The translations under genes and the position numbers were made by a program. Positions 1 to 5,605 of a stretch of DNA of 6,343 bases are shown one piece after another. The stretch spans positions 1-6,343 of the forward strand of contig CAMJLI010000118.1 in the NCBI GenBank assembly GCA_946406585.1. Reading direction: 5' to 3'. Source of the DNA: an uncultured Prevotellaceae bacterium. GTDB lineage: Bacteria > Bacteroidota > Bacteroidia > Bacteroidales > Bacteroidaceae. Every line of letters starts with the position of its first letter. Within the stretch, counting starts at the first letter, position 1. Below the pieces are notes generated by a model. That model saw only the letters and a list, made by a program, of their open reading frames with translations, was not told the DNA's origin and made no database searches.

Positions 1-66
1 GGCAAGATAGATGGATTCATCAAGGCTTACCTGATGGAATTCCCCGTCAACGACGAGCAGGCGTGA
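1..66 (+). CDS. C-terminal end of an unidentified protein (partial)
   Basis: The first reading frame is open from base 1 to a TGA at 64-66, giving the last 21 residues of a protein that ends FPVNDEQA. It is cut by the left window edge, and the fragment is too short to assign to a family. It lies on the same strand as the next two genes, but 92 AT-rich bases separate it from the next start. The next gene may therefore have its own promoter. That this is a real coding end is inferred only from the open frame and the gene-free AT-rich stretch that follows it. Confidence 0.5.
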   Translation, partial: GKIDGFIKAYLMEFPVNDEQA

Positions 67-158
67 GGAATGCTACACGATTCCCGACATTTTTGGACTC
101 GTGAAAAAACTGTCAATACATTATTAAAAACATTATAATACCAATAAAAATCATTACT

Positions 159-302
159 ATGTCGAAGAAAATCAACAAAAAGCGTCAGGCTTACGCTCAG
201 AAGCAAGAGAAGCAAGGACAGAATGTGGTGAAATGGATCTTTATTGCCTTGATAATCCTGGCAATAATCTTTGCTGTCTACATGACAAGCATGTACACAT
301 AA
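159..302 (+). CDS. 47-residue basic single-pass membrane microprotein
   Basis: ATG at 159 to TAA at 300-302 encodes 47 residues. Residues 1-25 are strongly basic and Gln-rich (MSKKINKKRQ, then KQEKQ). Residues 26-43 form one hydrophobic helix (IFIALIILAIIFAVYM), followed by a very short tail, TSMYT. The positive-inside rule predicts a cytoplasmic N-terminus with the C-terminus barely crossing the inner membrane. There is no signal-peptidase site, so it should stay anchored. It ends 13 bases before the CYTH gene, which suggests co-transcription. I do not recognise a named family and do not propose a function. The composition (lysine patch plus clean transmembrane helix), the tight spacing and the AT-rich upstream region argue that it is a real gene rather than chance. 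Confidence 0.75.
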   Translation: MSKKINKKRQAYAQKQEKQGQNVVKWIFIALIILAIIFAVYMTSMYT

Positions 303-315
303 AATCCATTCCTGG

Positions 316-816
316 ATGAGCGGATTTGAAATCGAGAGGAAGTTCCTTGTCCGGAAGGACAAGGACTTCAAGAGTCTTGCCTTCTCCAGCAGCAGGATAA
401 AACAGGGGTATATAGCTGCGAAAGGTGCCACCGTAAGGGTGAGGGTGCGTGACGATAAAGGATATCTCACCATCAAGGAACCTTCAAGGGATGGCGGACT
501 GAAACGCTATGAGTTCGAGAAGGAAATCACTCTCGAAGAGGCGGACCACCTGTTCCAATTGTGTGAGCCTGGCATCATCGACAAGACGCGCTACCTCGTG
601 AAGAGCGGAAAGCATACGTTCGAGGTGGACGAGTTCTATGGTCTCAACGAGGGATTGGTGATGGCTGAGGTGGAGCTGGGAAGCGAGGACGAGGATTTTG
701 AGAAGCCCGACTTCATTGGCATGGAAGTGACAGGCGACCATCGCTTCTACAACAAGAACATGCGGAAGTTCCCCTTTGTCATCTGGCGCGGCACCTTGCC
801 AGAAGAATACCGATGA
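316..816 (+). CDS. CYTH-domain protein (triphosphate tunnel metalloenzyme)
   Basis: This 166-residue protein opens with the ExExK signature of the CYTH superfamily (E5, E7, K9 within EIERKFLV). The expected alternating charged strands follow: RVRVRD (41-46), LTIK (51-54), YEFEKE (65-70), KTRY (90-93), FEVDEF (102-107) and AEVELG (117-122). Near the end comes EVTGDHRFYN (137-146), typical of short bacterial members. These residues line a beta-barrel tunnel that binds a triphosphate and divalent metal. Family members hydrolyse inorganic tripolyphosphate, thiamine triphosphate or nucleoside triphosphates, and a few are class IV adenylate cyclases. The small single-domain bacterial forms studied are mostly tripolyphosphatases, so that is the best guess here. 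No CHAD domain or other fusion is present. The protein is cytosolic, with no signal peptide. The gene follows the microprotein by 13 bases and overlaps the end of the convergent VanZ gene by 38 bases. Confidence 0.93.
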   Translation: MSGFEIERKFLVRKDKDFKSLAFSSSRIKQGYIAAKGATVRVRVRDDKGYLTIKEPSRDGGLKRYEFEKEITLEEADHLFQLCEPGIIDKTRYLVKSGKHTFEVDEFYGLNEGLVMAEVELGSEDEDFEKPDFIGMEVTGDHRFYNKNMRKFPFVIWRGTLPEEYR

Positions 817-1168
817 AAAGAGCTAGGGTGCTGCCCGTGGCGTTGGCGGCAAAGTCGAGCCATTCGCCACTCCTGCGGCCTCCTGTGCAATATGCCTGAA
901 GCAGTTCTATCAGGCCACTCATTAATGTGGGGGCAAGCCATGCCAGCAGGATGGTCTTGCCCCATTCCGTATGCTTGTGCAGGCGCAAGTATTCCACCCA
1001 TATGGTGATGCAGGTGAAAAGATACATCGCTATGTGAGTCCATTTGTCCACGTAGCGCACGCCATTGAGCCGTGTATGGGGCGGTGTGCAGAAACATAGG
1101 ATCCAAATGACCACTATCAGAAAAGTTGAAAAAGGATATTTGGTTGCCAAATGGTAGATGTATCTCAT
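779..1168 (-). CDS. VanZ-family integral membrane protein
   Basis: Read on the minus strand, ATG at 1168-1166 to TGA at 781-779 encodes 129 residues. It carries the VanZ-like pattern: DKWTH with the helix after it (D41, K42, H45, Y49), E88 and Q91 in IELLQ, then RRSGEWLDFAAN (98-109) and G112. Four hydrophobic segments are visible, at about 12-28, 43-60, 71-91 and 106-124. VanZ of Enterococcus gives low-level teicoplanin resistance, but most family members are uncharacterised, and a resistance role should not be assumed here. The open frame extends upstream to 1387. I chose the inner ATG because the family pattern starts just after it and because a near-perfect promoter at 1220-1189 lies directly upstream. 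The longer version would also run through the NSS coding sequence. Its 3' end overlaps the convergent CYTH gene by 38 bases. Confidence 0.9.
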   Translation of the reverse strand: MRYIYHLATKYPFSTFLIVVIWILCFCTPPHTRLNGVRYVDKWTHIAMYLFTCITIWVEYLRLHKHTEWGKTILLAWLAPTLMSGLIELLQAYCTGGRRSGEWLDFAANATGSTLALFIGILLARCRAR

Positions 1169-1180
1169 CTTTTGTAATGA

Positions 1181-1216
1181 TTTGGGTGCAAAATTACTAT
1201 CTTTTTTATAATTTTG
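1181..1216 (+). promoter_or_regulatory. Probable promoter for the tandem NSS genes
   Basis: A -7 box, TAATTTTG, lies at 1209-1216 and is placed to start transcription near 1223, about 22 bases before the NSS ATG at 1245. The nearest exact TTTG is at 1181-1184, which leaves a spacer of 24 bases, longer than the usual 19-21. At the ideal distance there is only GGTG (1185-1188). The upstream element is therefore weak, and this promoter may need an activator or be weaker than its minus-strand partner. Confidence 0.5.
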
Positions 1217-1218
1217 CA
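1187..1218. repeat. Perfect 10-bp inverted repeat over the divergent -7 boxes
   Basis: TGCAAAATTA (1187-1196) and TAATTTTGCA (1209-1218) are exact reverse complements separated by 12 AT-rich bases. Each arm contains one TAATTTTG -7 box: the left arm serves the minus strand and the right arm the plus strand. The symmetry may simply result from two promoters facing away from each other that share an extended -7 sequence. It could also serve as a dyad operator for a regulator controlling VanZ and the NSS genes together. Confidence 0.7.
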
Positions 1219-1220
1219 AA
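1189..1220 (-). promoter_or_regulatory. Bacteroidota-type promoter for the VanZ gene
   Basis: On the minus strand, TTTG (1220-1217) is followed by exactly 20 bases and then TAATTTTG (1196-1189). This fits the Bacteroidota -33/-7 consensus TTTG-N19-21-TAnnTTTG. Transcription would start around 1182, leaving a leader of roughly 14 bases before the VanZ ATG. The agreement in both boxes and in spacing makes this one of the best-supported signals in the window. Confidence 0.82.
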
Positions 1221-1244
1221 TGGTTTTTCAAAACTCCAAGAGAT

Positions 1245-2609
1245 ATGTCAAAAACAACTGAAAGAGCTAAGTTCGGCAGCAAATTGGGTGTGGTGCTTGC
1301 CACAGCGGGCTCTGCCGTCGGATTGGGCAATGTCTGGCGGTTCCCATACATGGCAGGCGAGAATGGTGGTGCTGTGTTCATCATCATCTATTTGATGTGC
1401 GTGCTCATCTTGGGCATACCTTGCATGGTGAGCGAGTTCATCATTGGCAGACATGGCGCTGCCAACACGGCAAGGGCATACAACAGGATGGCAGAGGGCA
1501 GCGCATGGAAATATGTGGGGTTCCTCGGGGTTGCCACAGGCTTCCTCATCACTGGCTATTATGCCGTTGTGTCGGGATGGTGCCTGCAATATGTCTGTGG
1601 CGCCGCCGTGGGTGGACTGAATGGAGATGCGGAGTATGTGCAGAAGTATTTCGCAGATTTCTCCTCTCATCCTGTCAAGCCAATAATCACAACAGTGGCT
1701 TTCCTGGCAATCACTCATTTTGTCATCGTCAGGGGGGTGCGCAATGGCATTGAGAAGGTGTCGAAGATGATGATGCCGGTACTTTTCATCCTCTTGTTCA
1801 TCATTGTGGTGGCGTCTTGCCTCTTGCCTGGTGCTGCTGACGGCATAAAGTTCCTCTTCAAGCCCGATTTCAGCAAAGTGGACAGCGGGGTGTTTCTCGG
1901 AGCTCTCGGACAGTCGTTCTATTCGCTCAGCATTGCCATGGGGTGCATTTGCACGTACGCCTCGTATTACTCAAGACACACCAACTTGCTCAACTCTGCG
2001 TTGCAGATTAGTCTCGTTGATTGCATGGTGGCAATACTCGCCGGACTGATGATTTTCCCCGCTGCATTTTCTGTGGGCATAAGTCCGGACTCTGGCGCAA
2101 AACTGGTCTTCATCACCTTGCCCAATGTCTTCCAGCAGGCCTTCGCTTCAATGCCGGCATTGGGTTATGCCATTTCCGTTCTTTTCTATCTCTTGTTGGC
2201 TGTGGCTGCACTCACATCGCTTATCTCGCTCCATGAGGTGAGCACCGCTTTCCTGCAAGAGGAGATGAAGGTGTCGAGGGCTATCGCTGCCACCATGGTT
2301 ACTGTCTCATGCAGCGTCATTGGGGCGTTCTGCTCCCTCTCCCTTGGTGCGTGGGATGGACTGTCGCTGTTCGGCATGCCACTCTTCGACCTTTTCGACT
2401 TCGTGACAGGACAGATATTCCTGCCGATAGGCGGAATGCTCACTTGCTTCTTCATGGGGTGGGTGGTGTCCAAGGATATCATACGCGACGAGTTCACCAA
2501 CTGGGGAACGGTGAGGGGCACATTCTTCGGGGTGTATTTCTTCTGCGTGCGCTATGTATGTCCGGTGTGCATCTTGCTCATCTTCCTGCACCAATTTGAT
2601 ATCATTTAA
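1245..2609 (+). CDS. Neurotransmitter:sodium symporter (NSS) family transporter, copy 1
   Basis: This 454-residue inner-membrane protein carries the NSS signature GSAVGLGNVWRFPY (22-35). I count about eleven hydrophobic segments, the number in short bacterial members such as Tyt1 and MhsT, rather than the twelve of LeuT. Aligned by eye to LeuT, G22, A24, V25 and N29 (TM1) and A321, T324 and S325 (TM8) occupy sodium-ligand positions. Y106 matches the gate tyrosine of TM3. The unwound TM6 reads FYSLSIAMG (225-233), with M232 at the LeuT F259 position. D259 sits where LeuT has the Na1 ligand N286, and A263 where chloride-dependent carriers have Ser, so chloride-independent transport is likely. 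The substrate is probably an amino acid or related amine, driven by sodium, but this cannot be fixed from sequence. It is the first gene of a probable operon, with the paralogue 15 bases downstream. Confidence 0.93.
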   Translation: MSKTTERAKFGSKLGVVLATAGSAVGLGNVWRFPYMAGENGGAVFIIIYLMCVLILGIPCMVSEFIIGRHGAANTARAYNRMAEGSAWKYVGFLGVATGFLITGYYAVVSGWCLQYVCGAAVGGLNGDAEYVQKYFADFSSHPVKPIITTVAFLAITHFVIVRGVRNGIEKVSKMMMPVLFILLFIIVVASCLLPGAADGIKFLFKPDFSKVDSGVFLGALGQSFYSLSIAMGCICTYASYYSRHTNLLNSALQISLVDCMVAILAGLMIFPAAFSVGISPDSGAKLVFITLPNVFQQAFASMPALGYAISVLFYLLLAVAALTSLISLHEVSTAFLQEEMKVSRAIAATMVTVSCSVIGAFCSLSLGAWDGLSLFGMPLFDLFDFVTGQIFLPIGGMLTCFFMGWVVSKDIIRDEFTNWGTVRGTFFGVYFFCVRYVCPVCILLIFLHQFDII

Positions 2610-2624
2610 GTATGGCATTCTTTT

Positions 2625-3989
2625 ATGGCAACTGAAAGCAAAAGAGGCAGCTTCGGCTCCAAGGTGGGCATCATCCTCGCCACTGCCGGTTCGGCGGTGG
2701 GCCTGGGCAACATCTGGCGGTTCCCATACATGACCGGCATGAATGGCGGTGCTGCTTTCATCCTCCTTTATTTCGCGTGTGTGTTGATGCTGGGCATCCC
2801 TGGCATGGTGGCGGAGTTTGTGGTGGGGCGCTCGTCTGCTTCCAATGCTGCCAGTGCATATAAGAAGTTGGCGGGGCGCACGCCGTGGAGAATAATAGGA
2901 TACCTTGGCGTTGTCACGTCGATGATAATCCTCGGCTTCTATGCTGTTGTTGCGGGATGGTGCCTGCAGTACCTGCTCGTCTCTGTAATGGGCCAGTTGG
3001 GCAAAACGCCCGAAGTCATCGTGGCCGACTTCCAGGTGTTCTCCTCCAATCCAATCAAACCTGTGTTTTGGGCTGTCATTTTCATTGTCGCCACTCATTG
3101 GGTGGTGGCTCGAGGCGTGCAAAACGGAATAGAGAAGGCTTCCAAAATGCTCATGCCCACTCTCTTCGTCTTGTTGCTGATACTGATAGTGGCGTCGTGC
3201 TTGTTGCCGGGTGCATGGAAAGGGGTGGTGTTCTTGTTCAAGCCCGACTTCAGCAAGTTGACGCATAGCGTGTTCCTCGAAGCCTTGGGGCAGGCTTTCT
3301 TCTCGCTCAGTCTCGGCACGGCGTGTCTTTGCACATACGCATCCTATTTCAATCGACAGACAAGGTTGGTGGGGTCGGCGGTGCAGATCGCACTCATCGA
3401 CTCGCTAGTGGCCATATTGGCCGGCCTGATGATATTCCCCGCGGCCTTCTCCGTGGGGGTGTCGCCCGATGCCGGTCCTTCGCTTATCTTCATCACATTG
3501 CCCAACGTGTTCAATGAGGCGTTTGCTTCGGTTCCTCTCTTGGGAAATGTCATCTCCGTCTTGTTTTATGCTCTCCTGGCTTTGGCTGCTCTCACTTCCA
3601 CCATCTCCATGCACGAGATTGGGACGGCGTTCTTCCATGAGGAATTCAATCTCTCGCGCAACAAGGGAGCGTGGGTGGTCACTGTGGTTTGCAGCTTGCT
3701 GGCGGTGCTCTGCTCGCTCTCGCAAGGGGTGTTGTCTGAATGGAAGATGTTGGGCAAGAACATCCTCGACTTCTGCGACGCTCTCACTGCACAGATGCTT
3801 CTGCCGCTTGGCTCATTGCTCACCTGCCTTTTTGTGGGATGGTATGTGCCACGCAAGGTGGTGCACGATCAGGTGACCAACTGGGGGCAGATAGGGGAGT
3901 GGAGCTACCGCATGTTTCTCTTTTTCGTGCGCTTCGTTTGTCCTGTATGCATCATCGCCGTGTTCTTGCATCAGGTGGGTGTCATCTAG
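2625..3989 (+). CDS. Neurotransmitter:sodium symporter (NSS) family transporter, copy 2
   Basis: This protein also has 454 residues and aligns end to end with copy 1 without any gap. My hand count gives 256 identical positions (about 56%). The signature is GSAVGLGNIWRFPY (22-35). The sodium-site residues (G22, A24, V25, N29, A321, T324, S325), Y106 and D259 are all retained. TM6 reads FFSLSLGTA (225-233), so the substrate-facing positions 226 and 232 are Phe and Thr here against Tyr and Met in copy 1, suggesting a different or shifted substrate. LFKPDFSK (204-211) and the TM11 stretch with VCPVC (438-442) are the same in both. Divergence is greatest at 119-139 and 366-381, and again at 421-432. 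The start follows copy 1 by 15 bases with no clear ribosome site, so the two are surely co-transcribed. An old tandem duplication is the simplest origin. Confidence 0.93.
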   Translation: MATESKRGSFGSKVGIILATAGSAVGLGNIWRFPYMTGMNGGAAFILLYFACVLMLGIPGMVAEFVVGRSSASNAASAYKKLAGRTPWRIIGYLGVVTSMIILGFYAVVAGWCLQYLLVSVMGQLGKTPEVIVADFQVFSSNPIKPVFWAVIFIVATHWVVARGVQNGIEKASKMLMPTLFVLLLILIVASCLLPGAWKGVVFLFKPDFSKLTHSVFLEALGQAFFSLSLGTACLCTYASYFNRQTRLVGSAVQIALIDSLVAILAGLMIFPAAFSVGVSPDAGPSLIFITLPNVFNEAFASVPLLGNVISVLFYALLALAALTSTISMHEIGTAFFHEEFNLSRNKGAWVVTVVCSLLAVLCSLSQGVLSEWKMLGKNILDFCDALTAQMLLPLGSLLTCLFVGWYVPRKVVHDQVTNWGQIGEWSYRMFLFFVRFVCPVCIIAVFLHQVGVI

Positions 3990-4001
3990 CAGATTCCGGA
4001 C

Positions 4002-4988
4002 ATGTCGCTAAAGGAGTTCTTCTATTTTCCCAAGTCCGACCGCAAGGGCATCATACTGGCGTTGTGTGTGGCTGCCGCTGCTTTCTTGGGCGTTTACTTC
4101 GTTGGCAAGGGCAACAGCGTGTCTTCTGACGATGTGGCAGCGTCTGGGGAGGAGGAGAATGCCGACAGCACGATGACACAGGAAGGTGGCTATTATGCCA
4201 CCGAGGAGACAAAGGTCAAGTTGGCTCCTTTCGACCCTAATGTCGCCGACAGCACCCAACTGCTGGAACTGGGCCTCAAACCGTGGCAGGTGCGCAGCAT
4301 ATATCGATATAGGGCAAAGGGTGGGGTGTTCAGCAAGCCGGAAGACTTCGCACAGGTGTATGGACTTACGGTGAAGAAATACCGTGAACTGCTGCCGTAT
4401 ATCCGCATCTCGCCTGAATATAGGGCGGCTTCCGAGGTGTATGGCAGAAAGGCGCATAAGAATAATGGTGGCCAACGACAATGGCTACATGATGAAGGAG
4501 AAAGGGTGGCAAGGGGGGCTTTCTCGCCGGATGCTCCCGCCAAAGTGGTGTCGGATGCCTTCTCTCGCGACACCTTGCTTTATCCAATAAAATTGAAGGC
4601 GGGTGAGGTGATAGACCTCAATACTGCCGATACCACGAAGTTGAAGAAGGTGCCGGGAATAGGGAGTTATTTCGCCAGGAAAGTGGTGGCTTATCGTGAG
4701 AAACTTGGTGGCTTCTACTCCACTGACCAATTGCTTGAAATAGAGGGCTTCCCCGAGGATGTGGCGGATTTCTTCTCCTTGGATGCCAGTGTGGTGAGAC
4801 GAATGAATGTCAACAAGATGTCTGTTGCACAGATGATCAAGCATCCTTATGTGAGTTTCTCCATGGCAAAGGCCATTGCTGAGCGGCGACGGCTGAAGGG
4901 ACCGCTGACCTCGCTCGATGACCTGGCGCTGTTGCCCTCTTTCACACCTGAGGCCATCGAACGGCTTGGTCATTATGTCTCGTTCTGA
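4002..4988 (+). CDS. Membrane-anchored ComEA-like helix-hairpin-helix protein
   Basis: This 328-residue protein has a short cytoplasmic start, one transmembrane helix (about 17-34) and an acidic, Ser-rich linker (40-70). Three helix-hairpin-helix units follow. Unit 1 (77-134) begins FDPNVADSTQLLELGL. Unit 2 (204-250) begins IDLNTADTTKLKKVPGIG and closely matches the ComEA pattern, with FYSTDQLLEIEGF later. Unit 3 (268-327) begins MNVNKMSVAQMIKHP and has lost the Gly-x-Gly hairpin. Unit 1 also lacks a full GIG. HhH units of this kind bind double-stranded DNA through the backbone. ComEA uses them to pull DNA in during natural transformation, but Bacteroidota homologues are not clearly tied to competence. 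With the anchor at the N-terminus, the HhH part would lie in the periplasm. It starts 12 bases after NSS copy 2 and is likely in the same transcript. Confidence 0.88.
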   Translation: MSLKEFFYFPKSDRKGIILALCVAAAAFLGVYFVGKGNSVSSDDVAASGEEENADSTMTQEGGYYATEETKVKLAPFDPNVADSTQLLELGLKPWQVRSIYRYRAKGGVFSKPEDFAQVYGLTVKKYRELLPYIRISPEYRAASEVYGRKAHKNNGGQRQWLHDEGERVARGAFSPDAPAKVVSDAFSRDTLLYPIKLKAGEVIDLNTADTTKLKKVPGIGSYFARKVVAYREKLGGFYSTDQLLEIEGFPEDVADFFSLDASVVRRMNVNKMSVAQMIKHPYVSFSMAKAIAERRRLKGPLTSLDDLALLPSFTPEAIERLGHYVSF

Positions 4989-5110
4989 CCCCTGGTTGCC
5001 TAACTCGTGCTTCTTGGCGATGCGTCCTTGGTAAAGATATTTTCAAATGTAAATAAGAAAGCACTGCTTTTGTGCGTTATAATGATAGTAATCACTAAAA
5101 TGCAAACGAT

Positions 5111-5563
5111 ATGAAAAGATTTGTTTTTCTGTTCATTGCCTTTTGGGGCGTGTTGGCAGCTGGTGCACAGAGCAACAGCTTGAAGGTGGTGGTGGATAGC
5201 GAAGGCGGACTGGTGGGCAGGTATGTTCGCCAAACTGCCACAACGTATGTTGCCAATCCCGTGGACTGGGAAGTTGAAGTGCCAAAGAAGGGGCATCGCG
5301 TGGAGGTGTGGACTCCCGAGAAAGGTAAAGGCTTTGTCGAGCGTGCTTCTGGCGTCACAGGCAACATCAACGTGCGCAAGGGACCTTCTACCCGCACTGC
5401 CGTTGTATGTCAGATGACGGAGGAGGACAGCAACAAAGACTACCCTGACTGTGTCTTTGAGTGTCTTGGCAAGAAGAATGGCTGGTACAAGATTAAGATC
5501 AAGGGCAAAGTGGGCTATGTGCGCCAGGATCTCGTGTCGTGGGCTGCCTATTTCGCTGATTAG
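5111..5563 (+). CDS. Secreted bacterial SH3 (SH3b) domain protein
   Basis: This 150-residue protein starts with a classical signal peptide (MKRF, then a hydrophobic core, then AAGA before Q20), so it should be exported and cleaved after A19. Residues 23-75 form an unassigned beta-rich region. Residues 78-145 match an SH3b fold, with the diagnostic GNINVRKGPSTRTAVV (84-99), then NGWYKIKIKGKVGYVRQDLV (123-142), where GWYKI and GYV are the usual core strands. SH3b domains commonly bind cell-wall peptides or act as structural modules, and no catalytic domain accompanies it here. The insert EEDSNKDYPD (104-113) between the two halves is acidic and longer than in the shortest SH3b domains. The gene stands 122 bases after the HhH gene, in an AT-rich gap where I could not find a consensus promoter. 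Confidence 0.85.
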   Translation: MKRFVFLFIAFWGVLAAGAQSNSLKVVVDSEGGLVGRYVRQTATTYVANPVDWEVEVPKKGHRVEVWTPEKGKGFVERASGVTGNINVRKGPSTRTAVVCQMTEEDSNKDYPDCVFECLGKKNGWYKIKIKGKVGYVRQDLVSWAAYFAD

Positions 5564-5605
5564 AGTGCCAAAACTGCTTTCTTACACAAGTTAAATATTT
5601 GTATT

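Noticed and set aside
92..124. Possible promoter before the microprotein (TTTG, 21 bases, TACATTAT)
   Set aside because: Only the upstream box matches. The -7 box lacks the TTTG half, and the region is AT-rich enough for chance matches.
779..1168. VanZ gene as a glycopeptide resistance determinant
   Set aside because: No other van genes are nearby, and VanZ-like proteins are widespread in bacteria without any resistance link.
1169..1387. Upstream extension of the VanZ gene to 202 residues
   Set aside because: The extra 73 residues have no family similarity and run through the promoter region and the NSS coding sequence. A consensus promoter fits the inner ATG at 1168.
2307..3266. Long antisense open frame (319 codons) on the minus strand across both NSS genes
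   Set aside because: It runs across the end of one well-supported gene and the start of another, is rich in His, Arg and Glu without any fold pattern, and arises from the codon bias of the sense strand.
4989..5110. Regulatory RNA or promoter in the 122-base gap before the SH3b gene
   Set aside because: I found no paired-box promoter, stable hairpin or riboswitch pattern. It is simply AT-rich toward the gene start.
5564..5605. AATATTTG just before the lipoprotein gene as a -7 box
   Set aside because: It misses the first T, has no TTTG at the right distance upstream, and would start transcription at or after the preferred GTG.
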